This document shows, piece after piece, positions 7,846 to 15,392 of a stretch of DNA of 33,025 bases. The DNA is from Bacteroidota bacterium (GTDB taxonomy: Bacteria; Bacteroidota; Bacteroidia; JACCXN01). Both the position numbers and the translations under genes were made by a program. The notes beneath the pieces were generated by a model. It ran no database searches and was not told where the DNA came from. It saw nothing but the letters and a program-made list of their open reading frames with translations. How positions within the stretch are numbered: position 1 is the stretch's first letter; each line of letters begins with the position of its first letter. The stretch lies in contig JACCXN010000106.1 of the NCBI GenBank assembly GCA_013696965.1, positions 1 through 33,025 on the forward strand. The letters run 5' to 3'.

Positions 7846-7853
7846 TATCTTTG
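7846..7853 (+). promoter_or_regulatory. Probable -7 element (TATCTTTG) for the gene at 7886
   Basis: TATCTTTG matches the Bacteroidota TAnnTTTG -7 consensus exactly and lies 32 bases before the ATG. The -33 TTTG is not well matched (AATT-like). It suggests that the third barrel-like gene has its own promoter rather than relying only on read-through. Confidence 0.5.
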
Positions 7854-7885
7854 AATAAATAAATTATATTACTATACAACCAAGA

Positions 7886-8365
7886 ATGAAAAAATTATTT
7901 TTTTGCATCTTTTTTTTCCTGTTGTTGACTCATGTACAAGCGCAAAACGGCCAAACCTGGATGTTTGGACCAATGGTACATGTTAATTTTGGTGGCGAAA
8001 AAACCAGTGTTTCCTATGCCCTTGAATTTTCCTATTGGAATTACAGAAGTTTCCCCTACAGTTTTGATTTTGCTTTTGAACTAGAAAAAGGAAAAATGCG
8101 CATTTACAGTGAGGCCCAAACAGGAGTTGGTTTTGCAGGTATTGCTGCAGGCCCTGTTTTGGAATATTCTTCAATCGCACAGAAGTTAAATCTTGGATTT
8201 CAGGGATCTGTATGGGGAAATTACTTTTGGGGTTTTGATATGCGGGTAAGAAATGTTGGCGGGGAAACTTATTTCTCACCAGGAACTTATTTGAAACTTC
8301 CAACGGCTATTTTTACCAGCGAATTTTACGAAAACAACAACAGTTCCGGATGGGATTGGGATTAA
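7886..8365 (+). CDS. Small secreted, probably outer-membrane protein
   Basis: 159 residues. Signal peptide MKKLFFCIFFFLLLTHVQAQ, then a mature chain rich in aromatic and glycine residues in alternating strands (WMFGPMVHVNFGG, SVSYALEFSYWNY, FDFAFELEKGKMRIYSEAQTGVGFAGIAAGPVLEY, GFQGSVWGNYFWGFDMRVR). It is shorter than the two preceding proteins but similar in style. It lies 75 bases after them with its own -7 element. The tail (NNNSSGWDWD) is polar rather than the usual closing aromatic strand. Function unknown; no known domain recognised. Confidence 0.68.
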   Translation: MKKLFFCIFFFLLLTHVQAQNGQTWMFGPMVHVNFGGEKTSVSYALEFSYWNYRSFPYSFDFAFELEKGKMRIYSEAQTGVGFAGIAAGPVLEYSSIAQKLNLGFQGSVWGNYFWGFDMRVRNVGGETYFSPGTYLKLPTAIFTSEFYENNNSSGWDWD

Positions 8366-8410
8366 ATGAAAAGGGTTAATTAAAGCAATACTGCGAACAA
8401 ATTTTTATTT

Positions 8411-8710
8411 TCAAGGTTTTATTTTTTCAACCTCAATCCAACCTTCATTTGGATGATACATTAAACAAACAATCTCATCCATTGCTGAACCCCTGCATAC
8501 TTTAATTTTTTTGAACGTTGCAATTACCACATCTCCATCATTAAATGGAGAAACTTTCTCAAGATTACACACATGGTAATCTTTTCCTTGAAATTGAAGG
8601 TAAGTTCCTGTACAGTCTCTTACAACTTTTACTGTTTGATTTCTTTCTTTGCTGCATGCAAACAGTGTAACAAAGCAAACAAAAATTGTAAGGCAAATTA
8701 TCTTTCTCAT
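8411..8710 (-). CDS. Small lipoprotein
   Basis: 99 residues. The N-terminus MRKIICLTIFVCFVTLFACSK has a lipobox (LFAC, Cys19), so the mature protein should be lipidated and membrane-anchored. The mature part carries three further cysteines (DCTG, HVCNLEK, KVCRG) plus EIVCLMY, enough for disulfides. The spacing 'DCTGTYLQFQGKDYHVCN' and 'ADGDVV'-like 'FNDGDVVIATFKK' suggests a compact beta fold. I do not recognise the family. It converges with the plus-strand gene ending at 8365, and 45 bases separate the two stops. Confidence 0.72.
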   Translation of the reverse strand: MRKIICLTIFVCFVTLFACSKERNQTVKVVRDCTGTYLQFQGKDYHVCNLEKVSPFNDGDVVIATFKKIKVCRGSAMDEIVCLMYHPNEGWIEVEKIKP

Positions 8711-8814
8711 TTAATTCTATTTAACTTTATATTTCACTTTTATAAGAGTTTCATGTGAAGATAACTAAAATAAAAGCAATGTAAGGTTTGACACTTGTAG
8801 AATCTATTTCTGAA

Positions 8815-9540
8815 TTAATAAGAAATCCATAATCCAAAGGCTGCATAATGAAAAAAAGAAAAAGTATACACGCTTTTATTGTCTGCACCACCTTCTAAGA
8901 ATCGGTATCCTGCTTTAATCCACACATGTTTGTATATTTTTTGGTTGTAGAAAAAGGCAACATCTAACGCCCTTCCTTGAGGAGAAGCTAATGCATCACC
9001 ATCTATGGTAAGGGAAATGTTTTCAACGGGCATCCAAGCGCCATAAAAATTTATTAATGGAACCACTCCCAAATCAGAGGATACTGCTTTTTTATCATCC
9101 GAAGAAAAGGCAATTGAAGCATCACGAACTTTGGCTGTAATACCTGCACCCGCAAAAAACCTTTCTTTACGGATAAAATTATACCGATAGGTCAACCGGT
9201 ATGAATCGAAACGGTATAAAACATTCAGATTTTCTCCTGCAAAAAATTCGGTATCCTCGAATTTTAAATCATAAGGAACTATTCCATTGTATTCAAGCTG
9301 AAGGGGTGCTGCTAAAATGGAAACGCTATGTTTTTCAAAAAAGGTTAGGGAAGTTCTTGCCCTGTAAAAACCGGATAAATTTTGAGAAAGGGCTGAATTT
9401 AAACTAATGAATGTACCCGTATTTCCTGGTATGCGAACATGGTTGTAACCTGTAAATACTATTCCGCTTTCAAAATCTATTCGTATTTGGGCTGTTAAAT
9501 GAGTAGAGTAGAATATTAGAATTGACAACAATATTTTCAT
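8815..9540 (-). CDS. Secreted outer-membrane barrel-like protein
   Basis: 241 residues. Signal peptide MKILLSILIFYSTHLTAQ. The mature protein is built of alternating strands with aromatic residues (IRIDFESGIVFTGYNHV, LNVLYRFDSYRLTYRYNFI, FFAGAGITAKVRDASIAF, HVWIKAGYRFLEGG) and ends FFHYAAFGLWISY, a classic aromatic-terminated final strand. The motif FFAGAGITAKVRDA resembles proteins annotated only as hypothetical in Bacteroidota. It probably sits in the outer membrane. No ligand can be predicted. The gene starts about 220 bases downstream of the hutD-like gene and is separated from it by the palindromic element at 9606-9713. Confidence 0.7.
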   Translation of the reverse strand: MKILLSILIFYSTHLTAQIRIDFESGIVFTGYNHVRIPGNTGTFISLNSALSQNLSGFYRARTSLTFFEKHSVSILAAPLQLEYNGIVPYDLKFEDTEFFAGENLNVLYRFDSYRLTYRYNFIRKERFFAGAGITAKVRDASIAFSSDDKKAVSSDLGVVPLINFYGAWMPVENISLTIDGDALASPQGRALDVAFFYNQKIYKHVWIKAGYRFLEGGADNKSVYTFSFFHYAAFGLWISY

Positions 9541-9605
9541 TCAATTAGCTATAAATAGAAATCAAGTTAAGTTTTTTTTACAGTAATGTCCAGTAAAAGA
9601 TTAGA

Positions 9606-9713
9606 AGATTCCTCTTTTCACTTCGTTACTCTCGGAAAGACATTGTTATTCAATAGCAACCCCAAAACCATGTAAAAAACTGTTTTTTCCGAGCCAAAGC
9701 GAGGAATCTTTTG
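9606..9713. repeat. Imperfect ~108-base palindrome between two minus-strand genes
   Basis: The left arm (about 9607-9640) contains GATTCCTC, then CTTCG, then CTCGGAAA. The right arm (about 9684-9712) is its complement with GAGCCAAAGCGAGGAATC, so the arms pair as GATTCCTC...CTCGGAAA. The spacer is about 45 bases. The CCTCGCTTTGGCTCGG sort of sequence is common between genes in Bacteroidota, so this is likely a dispersed palindromic intergenic repeat. It may also act as a transcription stop for the sigma/hutD operon. Confidence 0.65.
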
Positions 9714-9762
9714 TTTTTAACGTACAACAGTGTTTTTTTTTATTAAATTTTTAGTGTCTGAA

Positions 9763-10359
9763 CTATTTTTCTCCTTGTTTGATATTTGTTATCCGACAAA
9801 CAATCACCTGGCAAAAGTTTAAAGCAGCAATAAAAAAAGAAGAATTAGTGAAACCATTCATTAAAACAAAATCACCTTTTTCAAGTGTAACAACTTGTTG
9901 GTTGTAATTAAAATCAAGCTTACCATTTAAGAGATAGATTCCCATGTAACTCTGCTGCTTTTCCAATAAAACTTTATCTGTTTCTCCCTCATTTAATTCA
10001 AGGAGTTCGAGTTTTCCCTGAGTTAAACCCCTTGTCATTAAATTAAAATCCCTAATCTTTCCTTTGGCTTTGGTTGGCCATTCGCCAAAAAAAGTAGTTG
10101 TGTCGAATTTATTGAGTACTATTTTATTCCTGTTAATGTGTTCAAGTTCAAGGCTTCCGTCAAGTACCATTAAATGTCTGGTAACACCAGGCATAAAAGT
10201 AAATGTTGATTCCTCAACCTCAACAGTTGCAAAACTTATTCTGAAATCAAAATCAAACTTTTGGTATTCCGCCCGTTTAGGAAAAATGGCTAATTGTGTA
10301 GTAGTTCCTCCGGCCCAGTTGGCTGTTTTCAATTCCGATTGTTTTGTTAATTCGAACAT
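9763..10359 (-). CDS. HutD/Ves-family cupin-like protein
   Basis: 198 residues. The N-terminal block TANWAGGTTTQLAIFPKRAEY, then FDFDFRISFATVEVEES and FTFMPGVTRHLMVLDGSLEL, matches the HutD signature (W.GG.T..L..P; F.FR.S.A.V; F..PG..R.L..L.G). Members fold as double cupins and often sit near histidine-utilisation genes, but their biochemical role is unsettled. None of the histidine genes is here. Instead the gene starts 7 bases after the stop of the anti-sigma-like gene, so it is the third member of the sigma-factor operon. The C-terminal part (YLLNGKLDFNYNQQVVTLEKGDFVLMNG) repeats the cupin pattern. Family call good; function in this operon unknown. Confidence 0.82.
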   Translation of the reverse strand: MFELTKQSELKTANWAGGTTTQLAIFPKRAEYQKFDFDFRISFATVEVEESTFTFMPGVTRHLMVLDGSLELEHINRNKIVLNKFDTTTFFGEWPTKAKGKIRDFNLMTRGLTQGKLELLELNEGETDKVLLEKQQSYMGIYLLNGKLDFNYNQQVVTLEKGDFVLMNGFTNSSFFIAALNFCQVIVCRITNIKQGEK

Positions 10360-10366
10360 GTTGCTT

Positions 10367-11575
10367 TTATTCCAGGTCTTTTAATAAATTTTCAGCCTTT
10401 TTCTTGTATTCTCCATTTTGACTGACAATTTTTTCAAGTAATGCTTTTGCATCAATTTTTCTATTCAAATTAATAAATGCCATGGATTTGTAATAATTAG
10501 TTTGTTCAATATATTGGGAGTTTCCATTTTTTAAAACAGTTTCGAGCAAAGGCAATGCCTTGTCTGATTTTCCAACTTTAAGATAAGAAATAGCGCAATA
10601 CAGGTTAGCCTGAGGATTATCAGCATTGTTTACAAAATACTTTTCGAAGGAAGAAATAGCGGAAGGATAATCTTCCTTTAAAAAAAATTGCTTGCCTTGA
10701 TTAAAATCAGGATTAGTATTGGTCTCTTTTTTTGTAAAATCTTCACTAGAAGTCCCTGAATTAAGAGCCGGTGAACTTGAAGAAGTTTTAGCTTTATCTG
10801 ATTGGCTTGATAGCTCATTCCTTTTTAAGGGTGTTGATTCCTCAAGCGATTTGGTTTTAATATTCTTTGATTCATAAACCTGGGCAATTTCCTGTTCAAT
10901 TGGAGCAGCGCTTTTTTCATTCTCGCTCAAAGGGATTGATGCATCTGCAACTTGAACTTTATCAATAGTGGCCAAAGTTACATCATCCATAAAATTGCTT
11001 TTTGTTTTTTCTTCTGCTACTGAAATCGTTGTTTCTTCCCCGTGTTTATGATTTTCTTCTTTCTTTTCATCTTTGTAGGCAATCGACTCCGCCCGATTAC
11101 TCGAAGGTGGAACCATACTGTTTACTTTTTCATCTTTTAAAGCAGCAGGTTGTTCTATTTTATTATTTGTACTGTCTACAACTAGCTCTGATTTTATATT
11201 TTCAACGATTATTTTTTTATCCTGCTCTCTGTTTATTAAGGTAATAATCCCCGAAAGCCCTATTATAAACAATACGCTGGCGGCAATGGCAAATTTGGCC
11301 TTATGCACATCCCATAGGGTATAAACTCTTGTTTTATTTGATTTTTTGGGGTTTATTATTAAATCAATGCGCGTTCTGGTTTCAGCAATTTTTTCCCTGT
11401 TTTTCAATAAAGACAATCCATCCAAGGCATCTTCACACATACTGCAATCCAACAAATGCTTTTCAATAACATGCATTTGAGAGGTACTGAGGGTATTATC
11501 CAAATAACCATACATTGCCTGTTCGCTTATGCAATCAGAATCTTCGTTGAAGATTATATGTTTATCACTGTTCAT
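10367..11575 (-). CDS. Membrane anti-sigma-like protein with zinc-finger N-terminus and TPR C-terminus
   Basis: 402 residues. Cys15, His40, Cys44 and Cys47 form a C-x24-H-x3-C-x2-C pattern (HLLDCSMC), the zinc-binding anti-sigma motif that holds ECF sigma factors. A single membrane helix spans about 95-114 (FAIAASVLFIIGLSGIITLI). Residues about 115-285 are a long, charged, low-complexity periplasmic linker. The last ~115 residues (QGKQFFLKEDYPSAISSFEKYF; CAISYLKVGKSDKALPLLE) are TPR-like helices that may sense or bind envelope partners. The ATG overlaps the sigma gene stop by four bases (ATGA), a coupling typical of sigma/anti-sigma pairs. It probably tethers the sigma factor at the inner membrane until an envelope signal arrives. 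The fused TPR sensor is the less usual part. Confidence 0.82.
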   Translation of the reverse strand: MNSDKHIIFNEDSDCISEQAMYGYLDNTLSTSQMHVIEKHLLDCSMCEDALDGLSLLKNREKIAETRTRIDLIINPKKSNKTRVYTLWDVHKAKFAIAASVLFIIGLSGIITLINREQDKKIIVENIKSELVVDSTNNKIEQPAALKDEKVNSMVPPSSNRAESIAYKDEKKEENHKHGEETTISVAEEKTKSNFMDDVTLATIDKVQVADASIPLSENEKSAAPIEQEIAQVYESKNIKTKSLEESTPLKRNELSSQSDKAKTSSSSPALNSGTSSEDFTKKETNTNPDFNQGKQFFLKEDYPSAISSFEKYFVNNADNPQANLYCAISYLKVGKSDKALPLLETVLKNGNSQYIEQTNYYKSMAFINLNRKIDAKALLEKIVSQNGEYKKKAENLLKDLE

Positions 11576-12141
11576 TCTTTATTTGTTAAATAATTTTTCA
11601 GATTTCGTTTACCGTTTTGTATATAGCTTTTTACCTCATTTAAGGAATAACCCGTGATAGTGACAATTTCAGCGTAACACATCTCTTTTAAATAAAACAA
11701 TTCTATACATGATTTCTGCTGGTTGTTTAATAATTGAATTCCACTTTCCAGCAAGGTTAACTTGTTTTCTTTTTCATTATCACCATTTAGATGCATAGAA
11801 TAACCAGATTCCATAAACTCGAATTCATTTTTATTTATTTCCTTAAATTTATCAATCCTGCCCCCTTCATTACGCAAATATGTTAAACAATGATTTTTAC
11901 TTACAGTATATAACCAGGATTTGAAGTAAGAAATTTCATGCTTTAATAAGTCTGAAATTAATTTTTCGAAAATTGCCATCACAGCATCCTTACAGTTTTC
12001 TTCATCTTTGAGATATTTCATACAAACACCAAATACAAGGTGGGTGTGCCTTTGAAAAAGCATTCCTACAAATTCTTTATCACCGGTTTCTTTGTATTTT
12101 AAAACAAGTTCATTATCAGAAAAGTGAACTAAGGACGCCAA
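11572..12141 (-). CDS. ECF-type RNA polymerase sigma-70 factor
   Basis: 189 residues. Region 2 is recognisable in FVGMLFQRHTHLVFGVCMKYL, then DEENCKDAVMAIFEKL and YFKSWLYTVSKNHCLTYLR. Region 4 lies at LNNQQKSCIELFYLKEM, then YAEIVTITGYSLNEVKSYIQNGKRNLKNYL, the helix-turn-helix that reads the -35. The domain order and size fit ECF factors. The frame back from region 2 contains no ATG before an in-frame TAA. The best start is TTG at 12141 (xASLVHFSDNEL), so translation probably begins at TTG. It is the first gene of an operon with the anti-sigma-like and HutD-like genes, and faces the DUF4139 gene across 132 bases, so it may control itself and that gene. Confidence 0.85.
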   Translation of the reverse strand: MASLVHFSDNELVLKYKETGDKEFVGMLFQRHTHLVFGVCMKYLKDEENCKDAVMAIFEKLISDLLKHEISYFKSWLYTVSKNHCLTYLRNEGGRIDKFKEINKNEFEFMESGYSMHLNGDNEKENKLTLLESGIQLLNNQQKSCIELFYLKEMCYAEIVTITGYSLNEVKSYIQNGKRNLKNYLTNKE

Positions 12142-12171
12142 ATTTGTTGTTTAATGTGCTGTAAAATTAAT

Positions 12172-12203
12172 CCAAGATAATCTATGGATATTAAAATTGC
12201 AAA
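12172..12203 (-). promoter_or_regulatory. Probable promoter of the ECF sigma operon
   Basis: On the minus strand TTTG (12203-12200) is followed after 20 bases by TATCTTGG (12179-12172), one mismatch from TAnnTTTG. The TTG start at 12141 lies about 30 bases downstream. The divergent DUF4139 gene begins at 12274, so its promoter must share this 132-base gap. I found no clean consensus for it. Confidence 0.45.
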
Positions 12204-12273
12204 AATTATTTTATGTGTGTTTATGGAATTCTGATTTTTCAAACATCTAAATGAAAAACTAAAAAACAAAACT

Positions 12274-13923
12274 ATGAAAAACATGACTTTAGTATTGATG
12301 GTTTTCCTATCGGGAAATCTCTATGCAGTAAATGAGAAAATCACAAAATCTAAAATAGATAAAGTTACGGTATTTCTCCAGGGAGCCCAGGTTTACAGGA
12401 GTTGCAGTCTTACCTTAACCCCCGGAATTACAAATATCGTTATTGAAAACCTTGAACAAGGCATTGATTCCAAAAGTTTACAAGCCTCAGGAACTGGTAA
12501 TTTTATTATACTCGATGTTAAGCAAAATGTAAAATACCCTGATGCAAACCAGAAAATCAAGGTTTTCTCAAAAAATTCAAAAGAAATACTATTACTGGAA
12601 GATTCTCTATTGGCCCTTGGTTATGACATAGAAGAATTTGCAAACAGGAAGGATGTATTAAATATAGAAAAGCAAACCTTGCTTAACAATAAGATTATAA
12701 AAGGAGAAGCAAAAAACGACACACTCCCACAATTAAAGGAGGCACTTATTTTCCTGAGAGAAAAACTAAATAACATTAATTCGGAATTACTAAGGCTCAA
12801 AAAAGAAAATCAAAAGTTAATGGTTAAGCAAAACAGGATTCAGATAAATTTGAATGAGTTAAAAGCTTTGGATAACCAGGTTGCATCTAACCAAAAAAGC
12901 AATATCAACTACCAGCTTATAGTGATGGTTTCATGTGAAACTGCAAATACGGCAACAATAAACATCAACTACCTTTTACAAAATGCAGGCTGGACTCCCT
13001 CTTACGACTTAAGAACCAAAAGCACAAACTCGGCCATGATGCTTACTTATAAAGCGAACGTATACCAATCAACAGGAACAGATTGGGATAATGTAAAGCT
13101 TACGCTATCCACCAACAATCCGAACCTTGGCAATGCAATTCCTGTGCTTTCGCCATTTTACCTGAATTATTACAATGAATACCAAAATAAAAGAAATAAA
13201 TATGCTGAAGAAAAAGAATTAACAAAGGCCGAAAAAACCATTTCTGCAGCCCCTTCTATGCTCAGCCAAAATGATGCTTTTACAACAGCTGATTACACTT
13301 TAATGGAAAAGACCATGCTGAGTTTTGAATATGTAATCAAACTTGCCTACACTATACCTTCTGACGGACAAACACATATTGTTGCCGTTCAGAATAAGGA
13401 AGTACCGGCCAATTTTGAACATTTCGCCATTCCTAAGCTTGATAACAATGCTTTTTTACTTGCCCGTTTAACCGGCTGGGACGATTTAAATTTAATTCCC
13501 GGAACTGCCAGTGTATTTTTTGATGATGCTTATGTAGGAGCAACTTATATTGATCCAAACAATACAAACGACACCCTGGATCTTTCTATGGGCAGGGATA
13601 AAGGCATTGTAGTAAAGCGAATTAAATTGAAGGACAAAACAAAGGAGAAAATATTTGCGGATTACAAAACCAACACGGTTACTTATGAAATAACATTGCG
13701 AAACACCAAAGAAAACAAGGCGATGTTTACCCTGGAAGACCAAATTCCTTTTTCTCAAAATCAGGAAATAAAAATTGAATTAAAAGAAGGCTTTGGTGCT
13801 AAACTTGATGAAAACACAGGAAAACTGGTTTGGAAATTCAATTTAAAACCCAAAGAAATTAAGACAATTATTATAAGTTACGAGGTTAAATATCCGGCAA
13901 ATAAAACAATCGCCAATTTATAA
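12274..13923 (+). CDS. DUF4139/DUF4140 family protein (mucoidy-inhibitor MuiA-like)
   Basis: 549 residues. Signal peptide MKNMTLVLMVFLSGNLYA. The N-terminal domain (KIDKVTVFLQGAQVYRSCSLTLTPGITNIVIENL) is DUF4140. A coiled-coil stretch about 110-205 (LLLEDSLLALGYDIEEF ... LNELKALDNQVASNQ) follows. The C-terminal two thirds (YLLQNAGWTPSYDLRTKS; GTDWDNVKLTLSTNNP; IPGTASVFFDDAYVGATYID; LRNTKENKAMFTLEDQIP) is DUF4139. Length is normal and the end is complete. The exact role is unknown: homologues are secreted or envelope proteins. Its position opposite the sigma/anti-sigma operon suggests that it belongs to that envelope response, which is inference. It ends at a clear terminator region. Confidence 0.9.
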   Translation: MKNMTLVLMVFLSGNLYAVNEKITKSKIDKVTVFLQGAQVYRSCSLTLTPGITNIVIENLEQGIDSKSLQASGTGNFIILDVKQNVKYPDANQKIKVFSKNSKEILLLEDSLLALGYDIEEFANRKDVLNIEKQTLLNNKIIKGEAKNDTLPQLKEALIFLREKLNNINSELLRLKKENQKLMVKQNRIQINLNELKALDNQVASNQKSNINYQLIVMVSCETANTATININYLLQNAGWTPSYDLRTKSTNSAMMLTYKANVYQSTGTDWDNVKLTLSTNNPNLGNAIPVLSPFYLNYYNEYQNKRNKYAEEKELTKAEKTISAAPSMLSQNDAFTTADYTLMEKTMLSFEYVIKLAYTIPSDGQTHIVAVQNKEVPANFEHFAIPKLDNNAFLLARLTGWDDLNLIPGTASVFFDDAYVGATYIDPNNTNDTLDLSMGRDKGIVVKRIKLKDKTKEKIFADYKTNTVTYEITLRNTKENKAMFTLEDQIPFSQNQEIKIELKEGFGAKLDENTGKLVWKFNLKPKEIKTIIISYEVKYPANKTIANL

Positions 13924-14028
13924 AAAGGAACTTCGGGAGCAGGTAATTATTGAAGCGCTTGCTCCAATTTCCACATTTGTAAAAACAAAAAGGAATAATT
14001 AAAAACGAGTTAAAAATTTGAACTAAAA

Positions 14029-14055
14029 AAAGGCTGTCCGCTTGGATGGCCTTTT
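14029..14055 (+). terminator. Intrinsic terminator after the DUF4139 gene
   Basis: The stem pairs AAAGGCTGTCC (14029-14039) with GGATGGCCTTT (14044-14054), including two G-U pairs, around a GCTT loop. It is preceded by A's and followed by TTTTGTTAT. It lies about 105 bases after the stop at 13923; the bases between show no gene. Confidence 0.75.
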
Positions 14056-14088
14056 GTTATTTATAGCATTTAAAAAAATTAATACATG

Positions 14089-14096
14089 TATATTTG
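14089..14096 (+). promoter_or_regulatory. Probable -7 element (TATATTTG) of the helicase gene
   Basis: TATATTTG matches the Bacteroidota -7 consensus exactly and lies 44 bases before the ATG at 14141. No good TTTG is seen 19 bases upstream. Confidence 0.5.
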
Positions 14097-14140
14097 GCTT
14101 TTGATAATTCAACTAAACCCTTATATACTAGAAAGCAAAA

Positions 14141-15283
14141 ATGGATTTTACTTCATTGGGTTTGTCACCTTTTTTATTAAAAGCAATAGCCCAACAAAAT
14201 TACGATCAGCCCTACCCCATTCAACAACAGGCCATACCTGCCATATTAAAGGGTAAAGATATTTTAGGAATTGCACAAACAGGATCGGGAAAAACCGCAA
14301 GTTATGTACTGCCGGTATTAATGAATTTACAGGCCAAACCGCTTTCTAAAAACAGGTTTGTTAATGTATTGGTGTTGGTGCCTACACGTGAACTTGCAGA
14401 ACAGGTTAAAGAAGTATTTAAACTATTTTCTTCCGCACTTCCTGAGCGTATTAAAACTTTGGCTGTTTATGGTGGAGTTTCAATAAACCCGCAAATGATG
14501 GCTTTGCAGGGTGTAAATATTTTAGTTGCAACTCCTGGCAGGCTTTTGGAATTGGTTGAATCAAATGCAGTTCATTTATCCCAAATTGATACCCTTGTTT
14601 TGGATGAGGCAGATAAAATGCTCAACCTTGGCTTTAAGGAGGAAATGAATCGAATTTTTGCACTTTTGCCAAAAAAACGTCAAAACCTGTTATTTTCTGC
14701 AACTCTGAGTAATGACTTAAGCAACATTAATCAAATTTTATTGCATAAACCTGTTGTAATAAAAATTGAAACAGAAGGTGTTAATGTTGATTTAATCACT
14801 CAGCTTGCCTACGCTGTAACTGAGGAGAAAAAAGGCCCCTTGCTACGTTATTTAATTAAGCACAATGAATTAACCCAGGTTCTGGTTTTTACATCTTCTG
14901 TTTTTCAGGCTGATACTGTTGCTGCCAAACTCCGAAAGAATGGAATTGATGCCATGGCAATTCACAGTAAAAAAAGTCAGGGTGCCAGAACGGAAGCCCT
15001 AAGGAGATTCAAATCAGGACAGCTTCGCGTATTGGTAGCAACCGATTTAATATCCAGAGGTATTGACATTAAATTTTTGCCCTATGTTATTAATTATGAA
15101 CTACCGCGTTCTCCTAAAGATTATGTGCATAGAATTGGAAGGACAGGACGCGCAGAATCACCAGGGCAGGCCATTTCCCTTATTAGCCCCGAAGAGGAAC
15201 ATCACTTTAAAATTATACAAAAAAAGATGGGCAAAATGGTGGAAACAATTAATGGTGAAAGCATTAATTTACACGGATATTAA
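14141..15283 (+). CDS. DEAD-box ATP-dependent RNA helicase, RhlE-like
   Basis: 380 residues, essentially just the two RecA-like domains. Motifs in order: Q motif (YPIQQQAIPAI), Walker A (AQTGSGKT), Ia (PTRELAEQ), GG, Ib (TPGRLLE), II (DEAD), III (SAT), IV (LVFTSSVFQ), V (ATDLISRGIDI) and VI (HRIGRTGRA). It unwinds short RNA duplexes using ATP. Members in Bacteroidota help ribosome assembly or cold growth, though the RNA target cannot be read from sequence. It lacks the long basic C-terminal tail found in many RhlE proteins and ends SINLHGY. It stands alone between two convergent regions. Confidence 0.95.
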   Translation: MDFTSLGLSPFLLKAIAQQNYDQPYPIQQQAIPAILKGKDILGIAQTGSGKTASYVLPVLMNLQAKPLSKNRFVNVLVLVPTRELAEQVKEVFKLFSSALPERIKTLAVYGGVSINPQMMALQGVNILVATPGRLLELVESNAVHLSQIDTLVLDEADKMLNLGFKEEMNRIFALLPKKRQNLLFSATLSNDLSNINQILLHKPVVIKIETEGVNVDLITQLAYAVTEEKKGPLLRYLIKHNELTQVLVFTSSVFQADTVAAKLRKNGIDAMAIHSKKSQGARTEALRRFKSGQLRVLVATDLISRGIDIKFLPYVINYELPRSPKDYVHRIGRTGRAESPGQAISLISPEEEHHFKIIQKKMGKMVETINGESINLHGY

Positions 15284-15392
15284 AGAGGTAAATTTAGCAA
15301 GGATCCCTATTCCAGGTTCAATAAAAATCAAATTCAAATAGCTTGTTTTAGTGCAGTTATTGAAGGAAAAAAAATTAAAATTCTTTCTCAGC

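Noticed and set aside
15284-15345. Continuation of the helicase past its stop as a basic tail
   Set aside because: The bases after TAA read RGKFSKDPYSRFNKNQIQ in frame, but the core is complete at 380 residues and nothing else supports a nonsense change.
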